A stretch of DNA of 6,929 nucleotides from assembly GCA_900554265.1 (NCBI GenBank), contig USGZ01000085.1:1-6929 (forward strand), written 5' to 3'. Source of the stretch: an uncultured Porphyromonadaceae bacterium. Lineage in GTDB: Bacteria; Bacteroidota; Bacteroidia; Bacteroidales; Muribaculaceae. A model generated the notes under the pieces. The model did no database searches. It had not been told where the DNA came from and saw nothing but the letters and a program-made list of their open reading frames with translations. Numbering within the stretch: the stretch's first letter is position 1; each line of letters opens with the position of its first letter. A program made the translations under genes and the position numbers. This document shows positions 1 to 6,322 of the stretch, piece after piece.

Positions 1-47
1 ACATACGGTGTCGACGCAGCCCCTTTGTATATGGGAGGGATAATATA

Positions 48-2603
48 TCAGAGGCGTACTTTGGTCACCTTGCCGCCCTGGCGGAGGATGTAGATGCCCG
101 GGCCGGGATTGTGGACGCGTAGGCCCTGGAGATTGTAGTATTCAGGTTCGGCAGCCTCGTCGATTTCCACTTCCTCAACTCCTGTGGTTGTCGAGGTGCT
201 GTCGATTCTGATATTGTCGAAGTACATGAGGAAATGGTTCCTGGGGCTTGTGGCGTGTATTCCGAGCGCCCATTCAGCTGTCGATGCGCGGCTGACGGCC
301 GACGGGATTTCGACTTCGGCGCTGAGGGTCGTCCACTTGTCTTTCGACACAAATCCGCTTCTTTCCATCACCGGCAGGGTCATTGCCTCGACGGTGCGCT
401 CGCGTCCGAGGCGGATTTCAAAGCTCTCGGAGTCGTATTCCGTCTTCACATCGACCGAAACCAATACCTTGGTACTCTCGCCGAAGTCGACCAGCGGCAG
501 AATCAGCCAGTCGTCGGCATCGGAGTTCGGGTTGAAGGTATACTTGAAGCCATTGCCCATAGCAAATGACCAGACTCCCTTAATGTTGCCGTAATCATCC
601 ACGGAGCCGTCCAGGTCTATGATTTCGCATTGGTCGAAATTCTCCTGTGTGGCGGCGAAGGAGAAGGGAAGCTGGCCGGTGGCGACGCTGGCGGCATTTA
701 CTTCCTCGCTGACAATCCCGCTGACTTCCTCACCGAGCACGGCCTGGAAGCCGATGGTGTGCGTACCGGCCTCGAGTGTGAGTTCGATTTCCTGGTCTGA
801 GCCGGGAGCGCAGACGGTCTTCGTGTCTACCTCGTTGCCGTCTACAAACACACGTAGCGTCATATCGCCGACAAGCGCATTGCCATCGGTGTCGAGCGCG
901 GGCAGAGTCACGGTGGCCGTGTAGCTGAACACAGATATGTCGCTTGTCTTGATGACGGGCGCGGCGGGTACAATCACGGGGCCTTCGGCGCTCTCGACGC
1001 GGATGTTGCGGATATAAAGGCAGTAATTATCGGCTTCGCTGATGGCGTGGATACCGAGAGCCTGAGTCGACGAAGCGCCGGCAGGCAGCTCGACAACGGC
1101 CGAAAGCGTGGTGTACTCATTTTTGCTCATGTAGTTTTCCTGCTTCATTACAGTGGTGCTCATTGCACGGATGGTACGTGCGTTGCCGAATTTGAGCTCG
1201 AAGCCTTCGGGATAGCCTCCGGTCTTTACGTCGACGGATACCTTGACCTTGCGTACATCGCCCAAATCGACCATCGGAAGGATTACCCAGTCGTCCGCCT
1301 GGTTGCTGGAATGATAGTAATATACGAACGCATTGTCCTCGATAGTCCATTTGCCGTTGTTGCCATATTCCGAGCCGTCGTTGTTGACATCGATAACAAC
1401 GCACTGCGAGAGATTCTCGGCCGAAGGATTGAAGGTGAAGGGAAGGGCAAAAGTCTGTTCCCTGGCCTCGACGGTGGCGGTAACCTCCTCGCTCTGCTGA
1501 CCGTTGAGAACGGCTGCGAATCCGATCGTGTGGCTGCCGGCCGAAAGATTGCGGCTCACGGCCACGTCGGCGCCGGCGGCACAGCCGGTCCTGGTCTCCA
1601 CCACCGTGCCGTCAATCGATACCTTGAGGCTCATGAGGTCGGATATCCCATTGCCTTCGGTGTCGTGCGTCGGCATCGTCACGGTGGCGACAAGCTTGAG
1701 ATGCTCGGCCTCGCACTGCCTGATTGCCGGCGCGGCGGGAATCACTACATGTTCCTGAGCCGAAACCTGGACGCTGACAATCTCGCTCGTCTGCGTGCCG
1801 AGCACGGCCTGATAGCCGATGGTATGTTCACCGGCTTCGAGAGCGAGAGCCACATCGACGTCCGCACCCGGAGCGCATGCGGTCTTTGTGTCGACAAGAG
1901 TACCGTCGACGCTCACACGCAGGTCCATATTTTCTTCGAGGGGGTTGCCTGCCGTGTCGAGTCCGGGCATCGTGATTACTGCCTTATAGTCCAGATATTC
2001 AATCGAACTCGATTTAACCACCGGCACAGCGGGAATAATTACCGTTTCGCCGTTCTCCGCATTCTCGATTTTGATATCCTTGATATAAATCCAGCCTCGG
2101 AATGCGGGGCTCGAGACATGAAAGCCAAGATACCATACGGAGTTGCCGTCGTCCGGCACATCAACAACTGCTTCGAGCGTGGTAAATGAAGTTTTGCTGA
2201 AATCGGTCCTGGTCATAACGGGCTGGTTCATGGCTACCGCCGTGCGGTCGTGACCGAGCGCTACTTCAAAATCTTCCTTATCGGAATAGGTCTCGATCTG
2301 GAACGAAACCTTAACTTTCGTACAATCGCCGAAATCGACAGCCGGAAGTATCAGCCAGTCGTCGGCTTTGTTATACATACTATAAGTGTACTTGAAGGCG
2401 AATTTCGGGTTGCCGCTGAAGCCCCATCCGCCATTGATATCGCCTCCGTAGCCAGCGGATGCGTCTCCCTGCACGTCGATTACCTCGCACTCTGCGAGAG
2501 CCTCCTCCGACGGAGTGAAGCTGAATGGCAGAGTGTAGTCGCTCGCCGCGGCACTTACGGCGGTGGCAAGGCCCGTCAGAAGCGCTAATACTGATTTTCT
2601 CAT
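48..2603 (-). CDS. Secreted modular surface protein with three choice-of-anchor J and three Ig/FnIII-like modules and a C-terminal sorting tail
   Basis: An 851-residue exported protein with no recognisable catalytic site. A signal peptide (MRK, hydrophobic core, cleavage near A18-A20) is followed by modules in the order J-F-F-J-F-J. J modules lie at about 22-188, 384-543 and 642-810. Each begins LPF(S/T)F and contains ADDW(L/V)ILP followed by a (V/D)(D/F/L)G strand and a late WxLGxH or ALGIH strand, which is the pattern of cleaved-adhesin/choice-of-anchor J jelly rolls. F modules start at about 189, 288 and 544 with (I/V)PAxP and share VDGxxVxTxTxCAxGxD and AGxHTIGxxAVL. From about 819 a YYNLQG motif and a final GIYILRQGGKVTKVRL resemble Por/T9SS-type tails of Bacteroidales. 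An A6 tract lies 10-15 nt upstream of the ATG. It is probably co-transcribed with the gene ending 79 bp upstream. Likely an outer-surface binding protein; the ligand is unknown and the function is inferred from fold only. Confidence 0.88.
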   Translation of the reverse strand: MRKSVLALLTGLATAVSAAASDYTLPFSFTPSEEALAECEVIDVQGDASAGYGGDINGGWGFSGNPKFAFKYTYSMYNKADDWLILPAVDFGDCTKVKVSFQIETYSDKEDFEVALGHDRTAVAMNQPVMTRTDFSKTSFTTLEAVVDVPDDGNSVWYLGFHVSSPAFRGWIYIKDIKIENAENGETVIIPAVPVVKSSSIEYLDYKAVITMPGLDTAGNPLEENMDLRVSVDGTLVDTKTACAPGADVDVALALEAGEHTIGYQAVLGTQTSEIVSVQVSAQEHVVIPAAPAIRQCEAEHLKLVATVTMPTHDTEGNGISDLMSLKVSIDGTVVETRTGCAAGADVAVSRNLSAGSHTIGFAAVLNGQQSEEVTATVEAREQTFALPFTFNPSAENLSQCVVIDVNNDGSEYGNNGKWTIEDNAFVYYYHSSNQADDWVILPMVDLGDVRKVKVSVDVKTGGYPEGFELKFGNARTIRAMSTTVMKQENYMSKNEYTTLSAVVELPAGASSTQALGIHAISEADNYCLYIRNIRVESAEGPVIVPAAPVIKTSDISVFSYTATVTLPALDTDGNALVGDMTLRVFVDGNEVDTKTVCAPGSDQEIELTLEAGTHTIGFQAVLGEEVSGIVSEEVNAASVATGQLPFSFAATQENFDQCEIIDLDGSVDDYGNIKGVWSFAMGNGFKYTFNPNSDADDWLILPLVDFGESTKVLVSVDVKTEYDSESFEIRLGRERTVEAMTLPVMERSGFVSKDKWTTLSAEVEIPSAVSRASTAEWALGIHATSPRNHFLMYFDNIRIDSTSTTTGVEEVEIDEAAEPEYYNLQGLRVHNPGPGIYILRQGGKVTKVRL

Positions 2604-2618
2604 GTGTAATAGTTTTTT

Positions 2619-2662
2619 GGCCGGCCAGGAAACCGCCTCTTTGGCAGACTTCCCGACCGGCC
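2619..2662 (-). other. Strong GC-rich stem-loop between the two surface-protein genes
   Basis: On the minus strand GGCCGGTCGGGAA (2662-2650) pairs over 13 positions with TTCCTGGCCGGCC (2631-2619), with two G-U wobbles and a small inner GCC/GGC stem. It is followed by AAAAAA, not by a T tract, so it is not a standard intrinsic terminator for the minus strand. On the plus strand the T tract precedes it. It sits 15 nt ahead of the downstream ATG, so it may be an RNA-processing or stability element, or may set the ratio of the two proteins. This role is inference. Confidence 0.55.
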
Positions 2663-2682
2663 GGATTAGATGATGGTTATGA

Positions 2683-3894
2683 TTATAAAACCACTTTTGC
2701 GGTGCGGTCGCCGGCCTTGACGATGTAGACGCCCCTGCCGGGCATAACAGGCTGTTCGGCCGGGCCGTTGTAGATGCACTGCCCTGCGACGTTGAAAACC
2801 TGTGCGTTCAGGCCTTCGGCGCCTTCGATCAGAATCATACCGTTGCGGGCGCTGATCTCGATTGCGGACTCGGGTGTGGCGATGTCGTTAATGCCCGAGA
2901 ATCGGCCGATGACGTGACGTCCAGACAGATGGGAATGGTCGACGGCGCGGATGGTCGTGAGATTGCGGTAGTCGTCGAATTCACGCTGGAGGGCACGGAT
3001 TTCGTAGGCATACACGTAATCTTCGGGAGTGTCGGCAGATGTGTCGATAGTGAACGTATTGCCTTCGACTTCGTGGATGGATGCGCCGAAATCGACTTTG
3101 TCGCCGGCTGCCATATTTACGGAAACCGTAAAATTGTCAATCCAGTATGCGCTGTAGCCTTTGCCGTAGAATACGACGCGGCTGCGGGTCTTGTCTATGC
3201 CGCGGATTTCCTCGAGCTGTTCGGGGTCGCTGTAATCGGCCTCGACCGGAAACTTCAGCTGCTCACTTTTCGCCTTCCACGAGCTGGAGGAGAGGTCGCT
3301 GTAATGCATGTCGGTGCCGTAGACTGCCTTATAGTCGATGTTTCTCTCGTCAAACCAGTTAGTATTCCACGCATACAGGGCAAAGCCGCCAGTAACGCTG
3401 GTCGCCTGGTTGGCAAGACTGGTTTCTACGTATACGGTCGGGTCGGTCAGATTGCTGAGGTCGTAGTCGGGCGACGACAGATACGCTCCTCCGAATATAT
3501 CGGAGTTGTCGCTGCCGGTGAAGTAGAAGAACGTGTCGATACCCATGGCGCCGTTCATGTACATCGGCTGTCTTACCCACCATCCGGGACATTCGGAAAT
3601 GAAGTCCCAGTTGGCGCCGCGTTCCTCCGGCTTGATGAACGTACCGCTGGATTCGATATAGCTGAAGTCGTTGGCGGCAAGGACGAAACGCTCGTTCCCG
3701 GTGGCGACATGCATTTTATAGACGATTACCAGGAAGTCTTTGCAGTCGATTTCGGAGTTGTCGTAGGTCCAGGTGACAGTAACCTTCCCGTCTTCAACGG
3801 TTTCCCCGGTTACTACTGGCGAAGGGAGCCAGTAGGCCTGCGCTCCGAAAATACCGCAGAGAAGGAAGGCGGATGAAAGTAGAAATTTTCTCAT
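2683..3894 (-). CDS. Secreted beta-rich surface protein with C-terminal sorting domain
   Basis: A 403-residue protein. The ATG at 3894 is chosen over an upstream in-frame ATG at 3966 because it begins a clean signal peptide (MRKFLLSSAFLLCGIFGAQA, cleavage before Y21) and because a promoter-like box lies between the two starts. Residues 21-80 look like an FnIII-type strand pattern (PSPVVTGETVEDGKVTVTWT). Residues 120-260 contain GGAYLSSPDYDLSNL and a late YWIDNFTVSV strand, consistent with a choice-of-anchor J-like jelly roll. Residues 345-403 form a Por/T9SS type A-like tail (QVFNVAGQ, then GRGVYIVKAGDRTAKVVL). No catalytic motif is visible. It is the first gene of a probable two-gene unit with the 851-residue protein. 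Export is well supported; the biological role is unknown. Confidence 0.85.
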   Translation of the reverse strand: MRKFLLSSAFLLCGIFGAQAYWLPSPVVTGETVEDGKVTVTWTYDNSEIDCKDFLVIVYKMHVATGNERFVLAANDFSYIESSGTFIKPEERGANWDFISECPGWWVRQPMYMNGAMGIDTFFYFTGSDNSDIFGGAYLSSPDYDLSNLTDPTVYVETSLANQATSVTGGFALYAWNTNWFDERNIDYKAVYGTDMHYSDLSSSSWKAKSEQLKFPVEADYSDPEQLEEIRGIDKTRSRVVFYGKGYSAYWIDNFTVSVNMAAGDKVDFGASIHEVEGNTFTIDTSADTPEDYVYAYEIRALQREFDDYRNLTTIRAVDHSHLSGRHVIGRFSGINDIATPESAIEISARNGMILIEGAEGLNAQVFNVAGQCIYNGPAEQPVMPGRGVYIVKAGDRTAKVVL

Positions 3895-3932
3895 ATATAC
3901 AAGAAATGTTAGAATGTGGGTTGAAATTTTTG

Positions 3933-3940
3933 CAAATATA
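3933..3940 (-). promoter_or_regulatory. Putative -7 box for the surface-protein pair
   Basis: The minus strand reads TATATTTGC, a match to the Bacteroidales -7 consensus TAnnTTTG, 38 nt before the chosen ATG at 3894. It lies downstream of the alternative start at 3966, which supports the shorter protein. No TTTG is seen at the usual -33 spacing, so confidence is moderate. Confidence 0.5.
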
Positions 3941-4084
3941 ATCAAAATCCGCAAGATAAGCAGCATTTATTAAAAAATTACACCGTTTCGGCGATAATAA
4001 GTAACAATCGGGGCAGTTGAGGACCATCACATATACCCTTCTCTGAGCTTGTCGGACAGGTGGAGCAAACCAGGGCAAGAAAGA

Positions 4085-4092
4085 TAATTTTG
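4085..4092 (+). promoter_or_regulatory. Putative -7 box for the recombinase gene
   Basis: TAATTTTG matches TAnnTTTG and lies 54 nt ahead of the recombinase ATG at 4147, which would give a leader of roughly 48 nt. There is no clear -33 TTTG at 19-21 nt upstream. The rest of the divergent region 3895-4146 shows no other recognisable element. Confidence 0.35.
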
Positions 4093-4146
4093 ATTTTGTG
4101 GGGCGGCTGCCGTTCCTTTGCGGAGCAACTAATTCTTCCGAAAATC

Positions 4147-5376
4147 ATGGCGACTATAAAGCTAAAGTACAGGCCCTCGACAGTACGGGGCAATGAGGGA
4201 ACACTCTTCTTCCAGATAATCCACCGCAGAGAGGTCCGGCAAATTTACACCGGAGTACACGTCGACGACTCGGAATGGGACGCCACCGCTGCAGCAGTAG
4301 TCGTTCCGGCGGACACATGCACCCGTCGCGTCTTATTTCTGGCGTCGGCTCTGGCGTCGCTTGAAGAATGGCGCCGGCGGCTCGAAGCGGCAGTCGCGGA
4401 GCTGGACGCCCGCGGTCTCCCCTACTCCGCCCGGGATGTGGCCGAAGCTTCCGCAGCGCCGGCGCTTGTCGCGGGGCTTGTCTCCTTCGCCCGCTCCTTG
4501 GTGAGCGAACTCAGGACTGTTGGCAAAAATTCCGCGGCAAGACGTTTCAAGGCCACTCTCAACAGCCTTCTCCGGTACACCGCCGGCGCGGAAATCGCCT
4601 GGGAAAGGCTCACGTCCACCTTCATCCTCGGGTACGAGGAGTTCCTGAGAAAGCGGGGGCTATGCCGTAATTCTACTTCATTCTATATGCGTAATCTCAG
4701 GGCGATTGTCAATCGCGCGGCAGAGAAGGGTTTCGAGGTGCCGCACAATCCTTTCAGATACGTCTACATGGGCGTCGACAAAACGGTAAAACGCGCCGTC
4801 GGGCTCGACGTAATCAGGAGGATACGCGACATCGACCTGGAACGGTATCCGTCGCTCGACTTCGCCCGAAAGGTATTCATGTTCGCCTTCTATACACGCG
4901 GTATGTCGTTCGTCGATATCGCCTTTCTCCGAAAAAGCGACATGCGCGACGGCATCCTCACCTACTCGCGACGCAAGACTCGCCGGCAGCTGGCAGTACG
5001 CATCGAGCCGGAGACTCGCAGAATTATCGACAGTTTCGGAAAGAACGAATCGGATTTTCTTCTTCCGATAATCACCGACGCGGATACCGACGCGGACCGC
5101 CAGTACGAGCAAGCTTACTTCCGCATAAACCGCAACATCCAGAAAGTCGGAACCATGCTCGGGCTTGAGACTAAACTCACGCTTTACGTAGCCCGCCACG
5201 CATGGGCAAGCATAGCACAGGCCAACAACGTCGCGCTGTCGACCATCAGCAAAGCCATGGGACACGAGTCCGAAAAGACCACGATAATCTACCTCCAGCA
5301 ACTCGACACCACATCCGTCGACCGCGCCAACAGCAAAATAATCCGGATGATGGACTCGGGCAAAAGAAAAAGGTAA
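4147..5376 (+). CDS. Tyrosine site-specific recombinase (Bacteroidales Tsr/phage-integrase family), probable promoter invertase
   Basis: A 409-residue recombinase. The ATG at 4147 is preferred over 4060 because the conserved N-terminus MATIKLKYRPSTVRG with GTLFFQIIHRR starts there, the usual arm-type DNA-binding domain of this family (about 1-90). A SAM-like core-binding domain follows (about 105-215), then the catalytic domain. Catalytic residues visible are R251 (YTRGMSFVDIAFL), K277 (SRRKT), R350 in YVARHAWAS, H373 (MGHES) and nucleophile Y382 (TTIIYL). Box II is Y-V-A-R rather than H-x-x-R, a substitution I recall as common in Bacteroidetes members, so the enzyme should be active. The C-terminus is basic (GKRKR). 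The stop codon's last base is the first base of the left inverted repeat of the invertible segment, so that segment is its likely local substrate. It is probably not a prophage integrase, as no phage genes or tRNA lie nearby. Confidence 0.93.
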   Translation: MATIKLKYRPSTVRGNEGTLFFQIIHRREVRQIYTGVHVDDSEWDATAAAVVVPADTCTRRVLFLASALASLEEWRRRLEAAVAELDARGLPYSARDVAEASAAPALVAGLVSFARSLVSELRTVGKNSAARRFKATLNSLLRYTAGAEIAWERLTSTFILGYEEFLRKRGLCRNSTSFYMRNLRAIVNRAAEKGFEVPHNPFRYVYMGVDKTVKRAVGLDVIRRIRDIDLERYPSLDFARKVFMFAFYTRGMSFVDIAFLRKSDMRDGILTYSRRKTRRQLAVRIEPETRRIIDSFGKNESDFLLPIITDADTDADRQYEQAYFRINRNIQKVGTMLGLETKLTLYVARHAWASIAQANNVALSTISKAMGHESEKTTIIYLQQLDTTSVDRANSKIIRMMDSGKRKR

Positions 5377-5396
5377 GTCTCTTAGGGAGAGACTGA
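5376..5396 (+). repeat. Left inverted repeat (IRL) of invertible segment
   Basis: This 21-bp copy matches the reverse complement of 5575-5595 at 20 positions; the core TCTTAGGGAGAGACTGA (5380-5396) is identical over 17 bp. The site is itself a dyad, with arm AGTCTCT (5376-5382), spacer TAGGG (5383-5387) and arm AGAGACT (5388-5394). This is the layout of a tyrosine-recombinase core site, two protomer sites around a short strand-exchange region. Confidence 0.85.
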
Positions 5397-5408
5397 TATT
5401 CGGGACTG

Positions 5409-5416
5409 CAAAGTTA
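5409..5416 (-). promoter_or_regulatory. Promoter -7 box inside the invertible segment, facing leftward
   Basis: The minus strand reads TAACTTTGCA, a full match to TAnnTTTGC, 12 bp inside the left repeat. No TTTG is found at the typical -33 spacing. In this orientation the transcript would run through the left repeat and antisense into the 3' end of the recombinase gene. I found no TAnnTTTG box on the plus strand between 5397 and the upxY start. Confidence 0.6.
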
Positions 5417-5493
5417 CGCAATTTCTTGGAATGCGCGGTATTTATGAAGGTGAAATTTTAAATCCTGACCTAAAATCGGGAATTAAGAGACCT

Positions 5494-5521
5494 TTTTCGC
5501 TAAACAAATGTTTAGCGAAAA
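5494..5521. promoter_or_regulatory. Perfect 12-bp-arm palindrome inside the invertible segment
   Basis: TTTTCGCTAAAC (5494-5505) and GTTTAGCGAAAA (5510-5521) are exact reverse complements around AAAT. T runs lie on the 5' side and A runs on the 3' side, the opposite of an intrinsic terminator, on either strand. It sits about 80 bp upstream of the -7 box and moves with it on inversion, so a regulator operator or an accessory recombination site is more likely than a terminator. Function is inference. Confidence 0.5.
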
Positions 5522-5574
5522 TCGAAGCCGGATCCGGGACAACAGGCTGGGCCTTAGCACATATGCGCGGCGCG

Positions 5575-5595
5575 TCAGTCTCTCCCTAAGAAACT
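5575..5595 (-). repeat. Right inverted repeat (IRR) of invertible segment
   Basis: The inverted partner of 5376-5396, with one mismatch. On the plus strand it reads arm AGTCTCT (5577-5583), spacer CCCTA (5584-5588) and arm AGAAACT (5589-5595). The spacer is the exact reverse complement of TAGGG in the left site, as required for inversion rather than deletion. The mismatch lies in the outer arm. Confidence 0.85.
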
Positions 5596-5776
5596 GATAT
5601 TTCGGCTGCCGGGCCGCCTCATGGCCAGGCACAACGGTTTAAGGCAATTCAAAGAGGTATTCCAATCATGTGCATAACCTCTTTCTTTACGGAGAAAGCT
5701 CATAACTTCCCGGTACTCAGAGCATTCAGAGACCAGGCAGGACTTGGAGAATTGCCTTGGCCCAAAAAATCCCGCA
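5596..5776 (+). promoter_or_regulatory. Structured untranslated leader of the upxY operon
   Basis: This 181-bp stretch has no gene and no promoter-like box; it would form the fixed part of the leader RNA in the ON state. AAGGCAATTC (5641-5650) is exactly complementary to GAATTGCCTT (5749-5758). Directly inside it, AAAGAGGT (5651-5658) pairs with ACCTCTTT (5677-5684), and CTTTCT (5681-5686) can instead pair with AGAAAG (5693-5698), giving two mutually exclusive hairpins. A further GC hairpin with one mismatch lies at 5608-5630. UpxY proteins are known to act on the leaders of their own loci to prevent premature termination, so this is the likely site of that control. An A6 tract (5764-5769) lies just before the upxY ATG. 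Confidence 0.6.
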
Positions 5777-6316
5777 ATGGAGCCTTCCGCTAAACTCTGG
5801 TTCGTGATGCGCGATCTGAAGCGCAGAAACTCCAACATCCTCGCCATACACGAGCTCGCTAAAGCAGGAATCGAAGTCTTCACCCCGATGACACAGATGA
5901 TAATGACAATCGGCGGACGGCGCCAGCGGCGCGATGTACCCGTAGTTCAGGACCTGCTTTTCGTCCACGAGGCCAAGGAAACACTCGACCCCTTCGTGGA
6001 AATGTATCCCAATCTCCAGTACCGCTTTATGTTCGGCCACTCCAAGGATGAGCCCATGACCGTCCGCGACGCCGACATGGAGCGCTTCATATATGCGATC
6101 GGACACTCCGACACATCCCGGTACTACCGACCCGGCGAACTGACCGAAGCAATGTACGGGCGCCGGGTGCGCATCGTCGGTGGGACTCTCGACCAGTTCG
6201 AAGGGCGTCTGCTGTCCGTCAAAGGAATGCGCAAACGGCGTCTGCTCGTCGAACTCCCTGGACTGATAACGGCTGCCGTGGAAGTAGCTCCGGAATACAT
6301 ACAGATAATCAGCTGA
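5777..6316 (+). CDS. upxY: UpxY-family (NusG/RfaH-like) transcription antiterminator
   Basis: A 179-residue specialised NusG paralogue. The ATG at 5777 is preferred over 5744 because the NGN domain starts at once with LWFVMRDLKRRN and an A6 tract lies 8-13 nt upstream; the 5744 start would also fall just before the leader's long-range stem. The NGN domain spans about 6-110, with GIEVFTPM (31-38), RRDVPVVQDLLFVH (51-64) and EPMTVRDADMERFI (92-105). The KOW domain spans about 126-170, with GRRVRIVGGTLDQFEGRL and KRRLLVELPG. Family members bind elongating RNA polymerase in the cytoplasm and carry it through long surface-polysaccharide operons, acting on their own locus. It is the first gene after the invertible promoter, so its expression should be phase-variable. 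The next start lies 6 nt after its stop, indicating an operon. The downstream polysaccharide genes fall outside the window. Confidence 0.92.
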   Translation: MEPSAKLWFVMRDLKRRNSNILAIHELAKAGIEVFTPMTQMIMTIGGRRQRRDVPVVQDLLFVHEAKETLDPFVEMYPNLQYRFMFGHSKDEPMTVRDADMERFIYAIGHSDTSRYYRPGELTEAMYGRRVRIVGGTLDQFEGRLLSVKGMRKRRLLVELPGLITAAVEVAPEYIQIIS

Positions 6317-6322
6317 ACAGCC

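Larger units (their letters stand above)
5376..5595. other. Invertible promoter segment (inverton), in the OFF orientation
   Basis: A 220-bp segment bounded by 21-bp inverted repeats with 178 bp between them, lying directly between a tyrosine recombinase and upxY. It has no credible gene. It holds one good -7 box (minus strand, 5409-5416) directed away from upxY, a perfect 12-bp-arm palindrome (5494-5521), and a short palindrome CCGGATCCGG (5528-5537). The size and position match the phase-variable promoters of Bacteroides capsular polysaccharide loci. If inverted between the spacers, the -7 box would lie at about 5555-5562 on the plus strand, just inside the right repeat, as in known ON states. 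Exchange at 5383-5387 falls after the recombinase stop codon, so that gene stays intact in both states. Orientation and repeats are seen directly; inversion itself is inferred. Confidence 0.82.

Noticed and set aside
1..47. Terminator after the 851-residue gene
   Set aside because: Only a short C-run/G-run pairing is possible and there is no T tract; the true terminator, if any, may lie outside the window.
1047..2189. A 380-codon open frame on the plus strand
   Set aside because: It lies wholly antisense to the repeated, signal-peptide-bearing surface protein and has no domain pattern. Long antisense frames are expected in GC-rich coding DNA.
2914..3876. A 320-codon open frame on the plus strand
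   Set aside because: It is antisense to the second surface protein, which has a clean signal peptide and sorting tail; no supported start or motif in this frame.
3895..4146. tRNA or small RNA gene in the divergent intergenic region
   Set aside because: No cloverleaf or T-loop motif on either strand and only very short dyads such as CCG-TTT-CGG; I see only two weak promoter boxes.
4678..5421. A 247-codon open frame on the minus strand
   Set aside because: It is antisense to the catalytic domain of the recombinase, whose active-site residues are all in place on the plus strand.
5494..5521. Intrinsic terminator for the recombinase gene
   Set aside because: The hairpin is perfect but has no T tract after the stem on either strand, and the T run precedes the stem instead.
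5376..5595. Insertion sequence or integrated element with att sites
   Set aside because: The segment is only 220 bp with no transposase inside, the terminal repeats have inverted spacers, and no flanking target duplication or tRNA is visible; an invertible promoter explains it better.
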